64,000 nt of DNA, from assembly GCA_947359465.1 (NCBI GenBank), contig OX375880.1:20474714-20538713 (forward strand), given 5' to 3'. Positions within the stretch are counted from its first letter, which is position 1. Each line of letters starts with the position of its first letter. The translations under genes were made by a program, and so were the position numbers. This document shows positions 34,601 through 44,282 of this stretch, piece by piece. The notes beneath the pieces are model-generated. The model worked only from the letters and a program-made list of their open reading frames with translations. It ran no database searches and had not been told where the DNA came from. The stretch is from Metellina segmentata. Its lineage: Eukaryota; Arthropoda; Arachnida; Araneae; Tetragnathidae.

Positions 34601-37600
34601 CAGTAGTGTACAAATATTACCTGAGTATCCAATGTTCACGATTTTGGCTTTCGTAATCGGTAATTCATAGTTGTTCATCAACAGCTTTTGTAAATAGGGA
34701 TCGGGTATCGCTTTTTCGCTGTCGATGTGGACAGGAGACTGCTTTTTGCCATAGCACTCGGGATAGGTTCTTCCCCAAGCACGAATACCTGAAATTGCGC
34801 AAAAGGTCAAAATGATGTGAAATGATTGACAAGACATTCTGATTGCAACTGAAATAAATTGGCGTTAATAGTGTTTTGTCAGAGAAAATAGTTAGACTCA
34901 AACATAACGTACCATCGTCAATTGGTGGTAATGTTCCATCGGCAATCGGTGATAAGTTTGGAATATGGTAACCCGTATCAGGAATATCGAAACAGTCCTT
35001 TGGCGAGGAGAAGTTTTGTGATCAATTTGGCGATGGACCTTTACCGTGTCTTTGAGTTTTTTTAAGTAACTTGTTTGATTACTCATCCAATATTTTAATA
35101 TTTACCCCCACATTTGAAGCTGCGTGGATCCCGTACGGAAATTATTAAGAGGCAAGAGGTTTAGTTGGATTTCATGGCACATAGGCCCATATCTAACCAA
35201 ACGTCTCCAAGCAAACAACACCACTGAGAGTTGAGCCTGTAGTAAATTGTCGCGGGATCAAGGTCAAAGGCTCTGTACACATTATTTAACATTATTAGGA
35301 GGGGGCAATAGGTTTGGTTTGTTGAAAAAAAGCTTTGGTTTTTTATGGTAGAAGGTTTTTGGGTTGTTTTTTTATTGTACAAGGAGTTATATTGCACTAA
35401 CGTATATCATAAGATCAGGCCGAAGGTAGAAATCTCCAATTTGGAACAATTTTGAGAAAACATGCTCAACGTTTTGGTGCTTTAGCGACGCTTAACATCG
35501 AGAGCATCTATGTCAATCAAAATCAGTCTGAATCCAGGTGAAACTACGAGATTTGTTACATGGTGTGACGTCTTAGGGATAGAAGATTCATTCACTACGT
35601 AAAAATGTTAGCAGTGGTCTTGAATAAGGTGTTTTTTATTTACAATTCAAGGAATAACCTTGAAGGAATTTGGTAGGTGGCGTTTTACAGACTGTAAATT
35701 GTCCTTTTCCGCAGAACTCCGATGTAGATTATCCGACTCGGGTGAGCCCTTCTCCAGACCTTACTCGGGTGAGCCCTTCTCCAGATCTTACTCGGGTGAG
35801 TAAATGTTTTCTAGCTCGGGTGAGCTTCTCCAAAAGTTCTCGCACGCGTGTACGAAGTCAGCAAACGGCAGCTCAGGGTCGAGCTTTTTCTCCCGTCTAA
35901 TAGACAAAATCCCAGTTTGGGCAATCAGTTCGATAGGTCGTGTGCAATGCAGCACAGTGGCAGCTCAGGCTTGAGCTTTATTTTAGCGTCTGATATCCGG
36001 AATCCCAGTTTGGGCAATCCGTTCTGAGTCCACGAACAGCTGTCGCGACTCGGCACGTCTCCAGAGACGGGGTATCGGACAAAAAACCGAGAACGGTTTT
36101 AACTTCAGCCGGATCAGTTTGATCCCTCGGTCTGGTCTCCCTTCTTCCAACCCCAAAACGCTTTCGACTCCCGAAAGTTCCAGGGGGTTGTTGGCCCCCC
36201 TCTCTTTTATTGGACACACTTGTCGTCTCGCTGTTGGCTGTTCGAAAACCGTTGATTTTCTATCTCGACGGTAGCCTCATTAGCGGACGGCGGCCCGAAC
36301 AAAAGCATCCGCGGGTTCTTGTGATGATGTTAAAGCAGCGGAAATGAACTACTGCCTTGGTGTCTCGTCGGCATCGCGACAAAGATCCTTCGCTCTGTTT
36401 CGGTCGAAACTAAATCCCTCGAACCAACGCCAGCTCGTTAACTCACGCGGTCTGAGGTCATACGCGGTGTGACCTTTCAGCGTCTGGCTTGACCTCTTGG
36501 CAGTTTCTCCGCCGAAAGCTTGTTTTTTCTTTCCTCGCCACAGACTTCGTCACAATGGATACGGGAAAGCTGCTTAAATAAGAAACAGCCTTGTCGGTCT
36601 TAAAACTTTTCAAATTGCCTGAATCCAAAGCATTCCGCTTCAATGGACCAAAATCTATGTTAATCAGTTTCTACTGGATTCGGATCGATTTAGATTCATA
36701 TTGTTTCAAATCGACTCGGATTCTGTTGGTGGCAAGCGACCTTTGGGAAATTTTGATTGTGTCACAATGAAAGCGTCGGTAGCAATTTAGGTTATTATCC
36801 AGAGTTAGTGCTTTTGGAATAAAATAAAAATCATACTACAGTCAGTATTGGTTATATGGTCAGTTCAGCGGTCCAGAAAATAAGACCATATAAGCGGGGT
36901 GACCATATATGCGGAACAACTACTCTGTTTAATTATGGCAGGATTATATTCACCTATCAGAATATAGTGCTCATAAACAAATAATTAAACTTTTAAGAAC
37001 CTTTTAAAAATTAATTCTATTAAACGGGTTCCCTGGAGCGACGAATCAAGATTCACCCGCTACCATTCGGATGGCAGGGTCTGGCGTATGCTTGGAGAAC
37101 GCCTCCTTCTAGAATGCATTGTGCTCACAGTAAAGTTCGGCGGAGGTGGAATTATGGTCTGGGGGTGTTTCTCCTGGTGTGGACTGGGACCTTGGTCCAA
37201 ATTCATGGTAAGCTCCGCGCCAGGACTACTGCACTACACGAATAAGAGTTCCTTACTTTTCTTTCCCCCAACACATTTTGCACCTTTGAAACAAAGAGTT
37301 CTGTCTGGCAAGATCCGATAAAAAAAAAGCCCACATTCATCAACACTGAAGACGTTGGCAGATTCATATCTTTCGAGGACTCTTTTCTTCTGGTCATTCT
37401 CTGTGTTGCACCCCGCCTCAAGAAATGTTACAGTTACTATTTTTCAACAACAAAAAAATCCGATAACCTCATTGAAAAGATGAAAAACCGACCCTATAAC
37501 CGATTACCAGAAAAATAAAATGACTATATAAGCTGTGCGCTTTAACACATGTTTCCCTATTAAGTTCGACGGGACTTTAGAAAACTGACTATATAAGTGG

Positions 37601-40600
37601 GGTGACCTTATAACAGGGTGACCATATAGCCGGTACTGACTGTATAAGGTCTATTTGGTGTGAAACAAACAACAATACAGATTCTGTCTTTGGTTCTGGG
37701 CCGACAATCTGTTTGGATGTTGATAATTTAACTAAGTGCGCAATGGAGAAACACTCTATTAGCTACGGAACAATTCATTTACATCGTCATTTTAAACCAC
37801 GACCAGATGAGGAGGTCGACACTTGACCTGCATCTCCTATCTCCAAACTTCTACACCACGCTATGTGAGGATATATGAGAAATAGACAATTTTGACGTGA
37901 CAAGAGACCACATGTACTCAACGGTCTTTTGTTGGATAAAACTTCTAATTTAAAATCCTCTGTGTCAATCTGTGACTCTACACAAACTGGGCTAACGCGG
38001 GCGCTCATAAAATAGAGCAAGTTATTTGAATTAAGGTTCCACTGGAGACAATACCAATGGGCTACTGGCGGCATTACACGACATGTCTTCGGTTGTATCG
38101 AGTTTCGAACTCACTACCTTGCGCTTGCTAATCCGCTAATCTGCAAAACGTACTAAGACCCCTCACGGCAGTTTGAAGAAATGTGTTCTTATTCGCCACT
38201 TTGTTACACTTAATGTTGATGATTGGGAATTGGACAAATGACAATTAGGAAATGTATGTGCTGATATTTGTCGCCCAGAACATCTAAACTCTATTCTCCG
38301 AAAACATTCGTACAAAACAAAACGACGTCATCCCCAAATCACCTATACTCAAAATGAACTAAACCTGTTTCTATAGAAATCCCCAGCACTAAGACTTGGG
38401 TGTCGGGTACAGTTCTCTTAGACAGCAGTTCTCGAAAAGACTGATATGGGATTAGTTAAATAGATGGAAAATGAATGCTAATTAACGACAAGACCTTATT
38501 CGGATAGGTGGGCTGGGAAGGTTAATTGAATTTACATCGCACAGTTGGCAACGGTACGGGATCAATCCATAGGAAATACAAATTAGCGTGATCAGTGGTA
38601 GCCTTTTTAAGTCGCCAGTATCATGTAACCGAAACTAGATGTAATAGAACCTTTAGATTACTTTCGTCTGCCAAATGGGAACGAACATGCACCATCTGTT
38701 TTGTCCATACGATGAGAAAGATGCCCATCCATTGATTAGACATATGATTGGTTCGGACATCATGGTAATAGACTTCGTCGATTTCACCATTTTTGTCGTA
38801 ACTGTAGAACTGCGTATTTTCAGATCTAGCTTGTCAGAAGATGCTATAGTGACAAGCGAGGTGGTAAGATACCAAATCGATGAACGAAGTGAATGTTTCA
38901 CAGTGCAGTCATGTGACCACTACCTCGAATGGAAAGATCCATGGACAAAACTTCATGTTTTTGAGGTGAAAACCTGAAATGGGTCCCTTCCATACCTGGT
39001 CAATGTGAGGACATTTGATATCTCGACAAGTTAAATGTGCATCAGCCCGACAGTCTTTGTACTGGTTCAAATCTCGATCTCGCAACCCTCCGATCATTGA
39101 TTAGCGACTCTACCAAATAGGCTACCCCTTTCAGAGAGAGAATGCAAAGAAAGAAAAAAAATATATTTAACATTTTGACTCAAAAGTATATGAAATAATC
39201 TTTTGAATACAACTCACCATTGATACGACCATAATAGCTCCAAAGTTGATCGTCATCTGCAGCACAATTTTCTTTTAACGAAAATGTCAGTCCGCAATCT
39301 GTAATAAACAAGCATGAAATCACCATTATTCGCACATCTCCACATGGCAATATCCCCCATTTATAAACAACTAAAACCAATACCTACAAGATTTATCGTC
39401 AGTCTTGTCGCATAGTCGGATTTGTCACTTGAATGTGGCTAGGTTTGCGTTAAGGAACAACAAAATATTTTTTTTTTAAATTATCATTCTAATGAAGCTT
39501 TTCAGCAGTGTATAAAATAAAGCTATTTTCGAAGCAAACCAATACCACGGTCAACGCCGTGATATAAGGTATTAATCTGGTCTAAAATTTTCCGCAGATT
39601 ACAAATCTGTTGAAGATATGTTCAATGTAAAAACTATTTAGTTAAAGAAAATCGTATTTTTAGGTATCAATCTAAAGTGAGATTTTTCGCAGATTTCAAT
39701 TCCATTGAAATTTTTAATTTTTTTTAGCGACGAAAAAAAACGTAACAATCCCAATCTATATGTTTTTCTATTTCTTGCTCTCATTGGCGGAAATGGAATT
39801 TAATCTGTTTTCTTTTTTTTTTAACGCAAAGGGCAGAAGATGCAATCTGTTTTTTTTTTTTTTTTTTTGGAAAGAGAAAGTTTGCGTGGCATTACAATCT
39901 CTTGCGAAAATATAAAAGACTCCGCGTTCTGTCGGACAAAAAAAGCTTGGCAAGGTTCCAAAGCCTGACTGCAAGGTCACGTGGGTAGAAAAAGTCCTCC
40001 TCGTTTGAAGAACTAGGTAGAGAATAAAGCTATTAAATTCATTTAAAAATCTTCTAGATTGAATTTAAAATTCGCAGCGACCCTAAAATTCTAAAAAATT
40101 CGGACTACCTGTGTGCCAAATCTCGTTGCTGTAAGTGACATATAATCGTCAGGATTTTACGGCAACAAACAAACAAACAGACAGTCAGACCAACAAACAA
40201 ACAAACACTTCCTTTTATAATAGTAGAGATTATAAACGGAAATGCTTGTGTGTGTACTCTCCTGACGAATCCGTGGCACTTACAATAAGGACATTTTTCA
40301 TACCGGTAGTCCAAAATCTTTGCAAATTTCTATAGCACCCGAATTTTAAAATTTTATTTAGAACATTTTAAAATTAATTTAATGGCATTTAATATTATTA
40401 TAGTTTTCTTTAGACTGGCAACACCATAAAGAAATGACACATTCAAAATTTATTTTTTCCGTTTGCGTATCATTTTGCGAAGGAACGATTTCAGCCAAAG
40501 AACAAAACGAATAAAAATTTAACTGGATTTATGTAGTTCTATTTTCTGTCTCCAAGATCTTTAAAGATAGAGTAAAAATTTCAATGGATTTGAAATCTGC

Positions 40601-43600
40601 GGAAAATTTCACAATAGAACGATACCTAAAAATATGATTTTCTTTAAATAAATAATTTTTAAATTTAACTTTTATATTTTTCCAATAGGAATTTTACCTC
40701 CGCGAAGAATGACTTTCGTGTGGTTCGAGATTCATTCATTTTGATTTCCTGAGCAACGGATTCGAGTGAAACAAAAGAAATTATTAAAGTTTTATGACTG
40801 GAATTCTTCAATGCTTTTTTCTATCTCAACGATCGTTAAAGATAGAATGAAAATTTTAAGAGAGACCCAAACCCCAAATTTCGAAAAAAAAATTTTTTAA
40901 AGTGTTTTTCGGTTTATTGGATAAAACGATGCATTAAATATTCAAGAACAAATGGACAAAATTTCAGTGTTGAAGAAAAGTGCTACCAGCTGCTTTTTAA
41001 CTTTTATTTGACCTTCCAACTACATAATCGACTGCCAACCATTGGCTTCGTTTTCCATGAAAACTAAAATTTATGCAATATTATATCATAGTGTATCTAC
41101 CGATGATTATTCCAAACATTTTAAATACCCTTAAGGTGTAGACTCCTGGTTTTTCTATCAATCGGCGAAAGTTAAATGACGAAATTCAGGTCCTCATGTA
41201 AAACATGTGGTGACGCCATTGAAGGAAACACATTGAAAAAATAGCGCTAAATTTCGTCGCATGCGTATCACTACAAAAAGGCTCGTTTACAGAAAAAATA
41301 GCTGTAGAAAAAATAATGTGTGGTTTATACAGTGGTGGTTTATTTTAAAATAGTACTGATCCAATAAAATAATTTTTTTTCAGTTCATTAAACAAGAGAT
41401 GTATAATTTTTCAGTGAATTATCACAAATCACTCACTTGTCATCAGAGATAAAACTGTCTTTTTAAAAATATGTACGAGTTTGCGGTAAAAACTCTTGTT
41501 TTGATAAGAGTCTCAATGTAATAGAAATTACTAAAAAAATAGTACTTGCAAAAAGTAAGTTGTTTTCGTTAACTTCTGTTGTATTTTCTACTTAAAATGC
41601 GATTATCTCAAAATCAGTTTTTTGCAATTTTGCAAAAGTTGAAAGTACTAAGGCTTTTTCATCTATGCACTTAGAGTTAAACTGTTTAAATTTTTTAGGT
41701 TTTGAATAACTGTTTAACAGACACAGGGAAAGCTTTTTTTTAAATAAATAGTACAGAAAAATTTATAAAAATTAATAAACTTAAAAAGTGGACATTTTTA
41801 TGGAAATTTAATGTATAGTGAGTAAAAGATTTTTTTTTTAATGAAAACTTATAAATACATTTTAAAAATACTCTCCCTATGTCTTTTGCATGTACTATAA
41901 CGATATTGCAGAAATTTATTTCATACAAAAATATTAAAAATTGACAGAGGAGTAGGGTTTATAAAAAGTGTGCATTTCGGCTTAAAAACATATTAAAATC
42001 GCAATATAAAATATAATTGCAAATAAAAACTAATTATTTTTATTGATTATCGATTAAAAATATGTGCATAATTATCACTAAAAAAATTGGTAATGTAAAA
42101 GGAATAATAAGAATTTTGTGTTTTTCCTTACGGGTCTCCCTTAACGGATTTGAAACCTGCGGAAAATTTTACACCAGATAGATAAATCGTTAATCGTTAA
42201 GTGATCAAGTATAGGTTGTATCAGCTGTGTATGCGTACTGTCTTTAAATTATGAAACCAATTCTCCATAGTTTAAAAATCATTTTTTCATATGGACTGTC
42301 ATGTTTCAGTGGGTTTGCCTACTGGCAATTTGGGAGGTGTAGGCAACGCATTTTCGATTCCTCCCAATTTGTATGTCTCTTTTGTGTCAGTCAAACTTTA
42401 TTCGCATGTGTATGTCTATCGGTATGATTTTGCTAAGGACGAGGAACAAAACTTTCCAGATATTCAGAATACTTACACCAAACATGTATCATCGCAAAAA
42501 ATAATACCACGCGCTTTATTTAGCTTGATTGAAAATGAATCCCGTGCAAGAAATGTAATGGTCATAAAATAAGATAGGTGGGTAGGTAGTTGAATTAACG
42601 TCGCACCGGAGCAGCAAAAAGGGGCTATTGGTAACGCTCCTAATAAGGTAAGGTGATTTTAATAAACCTCGTACTAGAGCAACATCACGGGTTATTGACG
42701 ACGGTCCGAGATCAATCTCCTAAGGGAAATACTCGAGGTAAGGCTACGGGATCCATCCCGAATATTAAGATAAGAGGACAACACCTGTTCATCTCGACCC
42801 ACAGCAGGATGACGGGGACAATATTTTTGCTGGCACCTCACTCTGCAAAACTTCCAAACCACGACAACCTGAGGACATTTGAGGCCACAACAGATTTAAC
42901 ATGCACTAGTCAACTTTGTAGACCACAGTCATTGGATGGACCGGTTTACGAGCTCCAAAGTTCCGATTGTTTATCCGCTACTCTATCCACTAGGCTTGCT
43001 CGAACCTTAATAATTGGTTAAAATAGACACACCGGACTGTGAATAAAAACATCTTGTTTAATCCCCTGGTGGTTGTCTCAACGAGGTATCCCGCGATAAG
43101 TAAAATTGACCAGATTGTGATGGACGATATATCTCGCCAACAGAAGAAAACTGACCAAATGTTCATCTCGTTATCATATGAAACAGTAACCCACTCTCCA
43201 AACTACCACGCCAACGCGAGGACATTTGAGACCACGATAGATTTAACGTGTACCTGCCTTCTCTGTACACGACGTTCTTTGGTTGGATATTACCTCCGCA
43301 ACTTTCCGGTTACAAGTCCGTTACTCTCCTAACCGAGCGGCCGGAGAGGTAAAGGAGAGCAAACACACACTGTCTTAAAGTCTCAAATGTGCCAGTGTGA
43401 CAAACTAGAATACATTTAATCAAGTATACCTATGTAAAATACCCCATAAGGTCCGTTTCTACGGTAACAGAAAAAGACTGTATATCTGGAACAGCTCTCC
43501 TGATACACAGACAGTATATTTAGTCTTTCTTTTTGTGATTCACATCTCGTCGTTGGCATACTTGGTAAGATCTTGAAAAGACGAGATATCTCGTCGAGAC

Positions 43601-43860
43601 AGACACCAGGTTTCAGAACTCGGTATTTAATTCTGTACCAACATTACACTTTATTTACAAAGGGAATTCGCTTTATTTATAAAGTGAAATGTTGTTAAAA
43701 AAGCACAAAAACAGTCTATTTTCTTTTAGCTATAATGTGTTGAAATACAACGTTCAAATTATGAAATGTGTATTTAATACAACATCGCACTGATCTTACC
43801 TGCAACCGGTGACAGCAGAAGCACCCCAGCCAGAAGAAGGAATCCAGTAACGGTCTGCAT
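25524..43860 (-). CDS. Secreted alpha-carbonic anhydrase, copy A (7 exons, complete)
   Basis: Zinc enzyme interconverting CO2 and bicarbonate; predicted extracellular. Coding exons in order: 43800-43860, 39218-39298, 34621-34788, 31827-31972, 28843-28902, 28499-28726, 25524-25646. All introns are GT-AG, all phases match, and the sum is 867 nt = 288 codons plus stop. Residues 1-20 are a signal peptide ([20 protein letters not shown]). Zinc ligands: LHFHWG (His129, His131) and HLVH (His154); Glu141 in SEHT and Thr225 in GSLTTP correspond to CA II Glu106 and Thr199. Cys59 (YPEC) and Cys229 (TTPGC) match the disulfide pair of secreted and membrane-type animal CAs. No C-terminal membrane segment or GPI signal is evident. 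Tyr102 sits where CA II has its proton-shuttle His64. Exon 5 is short, giving a loop ~9-10 residues shorter than usual. AATAAA (minus) at 25454-25459. Confidence 0.93.
26440..26725 (+). repeat. Dispersed repeat shared with 46430-46715
   Basis: Both copies contain TGTACGTCTTTTGCT followed by parallel landmarks (GACACTTAATGAACCCTAAACT versus ACACTTAATACATACTAAACTC) and TTTGTACAAT-type sequence in the same order. Identity is moderate. The family is not recognised. Confidence 0.65.
27425..27592 (+). pseudogene. hAT transposase C-terminal relic
   Basis: Encodes [20 protein letters not shown], then after a frameshift [19 protein letters not shown], followed by a stop. This is the dimerisation region of a ZBED5/FAM200-like hAT transposase, related to but different from the one at 7103-7297. 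It lies in intron 6 of CA copy A in the opposite orientation. Confidence 0.82.
27696..27812 (-). mobile_element. 5'-truncated SINE module with 11-bp target-site duplication
   Basis: The last ~117 bases of SINE family 1, flanked by TGTGTTTTATT at 27685-27695 and 27813-27823. Its 5' limit (GACCGTGGTTCAGAATTA) is nearly that of 13007-13124. Confidence 0.92.
28085..28370 (-). repeat. Diverged SINE family 2
   Basis: Minus-strand copy shared with unit B (52435-52700), so it predates the segmental duplication. It contains GGACATTCGAGGCCACAACGG and a tRNA-like region near 28330-28365. Confidence 0.6.
28499..28726 (-). CDS. CA copy A, exon 6
   Basis: Acceptor ATTCCTCTAG|GC, donor ACAG|GTGAGTG. Encodes 76 residues including [19 protein letters not shown], the substrate-pocket Thr pair and the second disulfide Cys. 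Confidence 0.95.
28843..28902 (-). CDS. CA copy A, exon 5 (60 nt)
   Basis: Acceptor CATTCTCAG|GG, donor CCAA|GTAAGTTGG. Encodes exactly 20 residues, [20 protein letters not shown], carrying the third zinc histidine. Confidence 0.92.
29008..29290. repeat. Direct repeat of ~75 bp, spaced ~210 bp
   Basis: AGGTATTAGAGATTGGAAAA at ~29008 recurs at ~29216, each followed by GTATCTGCGTGACAGT-like and TTAATTGG(T/C)G landmarks. It lies in intron 4 of CA copy A. Confidence 0.7.
29685..30150. repeat. ~240-bp tandem duplication
   Basis: Two adjacent units share TCAATCAGACAC, TCGTTTTTAAACG / TCTGTTTTTAAACG, TCTTAA(G)GTGG and AATTGTTCTAA landmarks in order. CA copy A intron 4. Confidence 0.75.
30625..30915. 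repeat. ~146-bp tandem duplication
   Basis: ACTCCAATAAATTTCATTAA and CAAAGGAAATGAATTAAGAG occur at ~30673 and ~30819 with near identity. Unit B has one decayed copy at the aligned position (~53560-53640), so the duplication happened in A after the segmental duplication. Confidence 0.88.
31827..31972 (-). CDS. CA copy A, exon 4
   Basis: Acceptor CTTATCTCAG|TT, donor GGAG|GTAATT. Encodes the zinc-binding strand [10 protein letters not shown] and the SEHTLDD segment. Confidence 0.95.
32228..32955. repeat. ~360-bp tandem duplication
   Basis: TGTTTAGCGGTTTTAGC(G/A)CATATAC recurs at ~32250 and ~32610, followed by the same order of landmarks down to GGAAGAT(C/T)(G/A)AAACAAAAT. Unit B appears to have a single, partly displaced copy. 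CA copy A intron 3. Confidence 0.85.
33331..34608 (+). mobile_element. Tc1 element in CA copy A intron 3, beside the splice donor
   Basis: Inverted ends CACTATTGTTTGTGAAAATT and CACTACTGTTTGTGAAAATT (as read inward) with TA at 33329-33330 and 34609-34610; 1278 bp. Unit B holds the empty site (AATATAAATACAAACAAATA near 58670). The transposase (start ATG 33571) has lost most of its DNA-binding half and has frame breaks; [19 protein letters not shown] around 34290-34350 marks the last catalytic block. Related to the element at 47596. Confidence 0.93.
34621..34788 (-). CDS. CA copy A, exon 3
   Basis: Acceptor GCGCAATTTCAG|GT, donor TCAG|GTAATATTTG. Encodes [19 protein letters not shown] and ends KIVNIGYS. 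The Tc1 element 33331-34608 begins ten bases into the downstream intron. Confidence 0.94.
35564..36554 (-). mobile_element. Solo LTR (991 bp) in CA copy A
   Basis: Begins TGTGACG and ends CGTCACA, flanked by ATGG at 35560-35563 and 36555-36558. Unit B lacks it (AAGTTTACGTGGATTCGGG near 60230). On the minus strand it has CCAATAAAAGAGAGG as a possible promoter and GTAAATAAAAAACACC as a polyadenylation signal, and the body is G+C-rich with repeated ACTCGGGTGAGCCCTTCTCC units at ~35740-35830. A 4-bp duplication and TG...CA ends fit a gypsy-like LTR left after LTR-LTR recombination. Confidence 0.85.
36839..37642 (-). mobile_element. Tigger/pogo-type element with embedded Tc1 fragment
   Basis: Inverted ends CAGTCAGTATTGGTTATATG and CAGTCAGTACCGGCTATATG (read inward), TA on both sides (36837-36838, 37643-37644); the empty site is in unit B near 61275. 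On the minus strand, ~37430-37245 encodes a Tigger transposase piece ([10 protein letters not shown], then [20 protein letters not shown]) containing the first catalytic Asp. The plus strand at ~37025-37230 separately encodes a Tc1 piece ([29 protein letters not shown]), so two transposon types are combined in one unit. Confidence 0.88.
37025..37230 (+). pseudogene. Tc1 transposase fragment inside the Tigger element
   Basis: Encodes the region around the first catalytic Asp of a Tc1 transposase, then [19 protein letters not shown], and stops being recognisable at ~37230. It is unrelated to the Tc1 at 33331 by eye. Confidence 0.8.
37790..38160 (-). repeat. SINE family 2 pieces
   Basis: Contains the family-2 landmarks, a TTTTGAACCACGRYCAGATG-like stretch and a tRNA-like segment at ~38095-38150 (TTGTATCGAGTTTCGAACTC). 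Aligned with 61420-61810 of unit B, so it is older than the duplication. Confidence 0.55.
38660..38925. repeat. Unnamed repeat, copy 1 of 3
   Basis: A ~260-bp segment with GAACGAACATGCACCATCTG, TTCGATTTCACCATTTTTGT-like and AGTGAATGTTTCACAG landmarks recurs at 62175-62415 and 63530-63775 in unit B. It is not recognised as a known element. Confidence 0.75.
39218..39298 (-). CDS. CA copy A, exon 2
   Basis: Acceptor TTGTTTATTACAG|AT, donor AATG|GTGAGTTG. Encodes a short acidic linker and WSYYGRIN, the N-terminal WxYxG element of alpha-CAs. Phase 1 at both ends. Confidence 0.92.
39575..42179. repeat. A+T-rich unit with ~37-bp inverted ends, CA copy A intron 1
   Basis: The left end ATCTGGTCTAAAATTTTCCG and the reverse complement of the right end ATCTGGTGTAAAATTTTCCG continue to match over ~37 bases (CAGATTACAAATCTGTT / CAGGTTTCAAATCCGTT). 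The ~2.6-kb interior has no recognisable coding sequence, long T runs at ~39850-39868, and a CAAA-rich stretch at ~40163-40206. It may be a composite MITE or fold-back element. Confidence 0.6.
39630..40664. repeat. Nested inverted repeat with ~88-bp arms
   Basis: The left arm (39630-39716) and the reverse complement of the right arm (~40573-40664) share TTTAAAGAAAATC-like sequence, TATTTTTAGGTATC and CGCAGATTTCAA.TCCATTG with ~85% identity. The arms contain the same CCGCAGATTT core as the outer ends at 39575 and 42179. Confidence 0.75.
42640..43020 (-). repeat. SINE fragments of both families
   Basis: 42647-42735 matches the family-1 3' end (CTCGTACTAGAGCAACATCA); 42770-43015 matches the family-2 body and tRNA-like head (GAGGACATTTGAGGCCACAA). 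Confidence 0.6.
43190..43550. repeat. Direct repeat flanking CA exon 1, downstream copy
   Basis: Matches 44283-44630 over ~340 bases in the same orientation, including CTGGAACAGCTCTCCTG and TATTTAGTCTTTCTTTTTGT. It starts with a SINE-family-2-like segment. The two copies bracket coding exon 1 of CA copy A. Confidence 0.85.
43800..43860 (-). CDS. CA copy A, coding exon 1 (signal peptide)
   Basis: ATG at 43860; 20 codons plus one base, donor G|GTAAGATC. The hydrophobic core [10 protein letters not shown] marks a signal peptide. The leftover G joins AT of exon 2 to make an Asp codon. Upstream on the minus strand are a CTATTGGCTG (inverted CCAAT-like) and A+T-rich TATA-like sequences around 43930-43970, so the promoter is probably close. 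Confidence 0.88.
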
Positions 43861-44282
43861 TATTGGAGAGGAAAACTCGCTTTGGTATTCCTGTAATTTC
43901 CAGGATCCAGCAATTTAAAGGTTAAAAAAGCTGCTTTATCAAACAGCCAATAGAGACCGATAAATAAAGTTCAAAAGAAATTTCTCCAGTTGTGTTTGAA
44001 CACCGACGAATCGTGTTACTTCGAAATATTGACAAGGCCGTTTGCGATTTCCTCTCGCTATGAAATTAATGACAGAATATGTGATTATTTATGGATACAA
44101 TAGCGAACTACCGAGTGATTAGCAGTTCTGGTACTGATTCCGAATATTGGCATCAGGATAGTAGTCTCAGCGACAAGTGTAAATTGTGAAAAATAAGTAT
44201 TTCCAATCAGCCTTCAAGTTTGCCGATGTGATACGTGAATACACATTTCATGAAGCATGCTAAACAAGATGTTCGTTTCTAC

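Larger units (their letters stand above)
24655..39133. repeat. Segmental duplication, unit A
   Basis: Aligns in the same order with unit B (50625-64000), interrupted by copy-specific insertions. Anchors: TTTAGTTTCACCTTC near 24680/50648; the seven carbonic anhydrase exons; the AAAAAGCAAA stretch near 28060/52400; CGAGATATCTCGTCC near 30963/53678; the A+T spacers around 32760/55895; ATTCATTGGGAATTGGAG-like spacers near 38220/61850; CTACCAAATAGGCTACCCCT near 39110/63970. Unit A continues past 39133 up to at least exon 1 (43860), but the matching part of B lies outside the window. Confidence 0.88.

Noticed and set aside
35670..36219. ORFs with TRVSPSPDL repeats and overlapping minus frames
   Set aside because: They lie inside the solo LTR and arise from its internal GAGCCCTTCTCC-type repeats.
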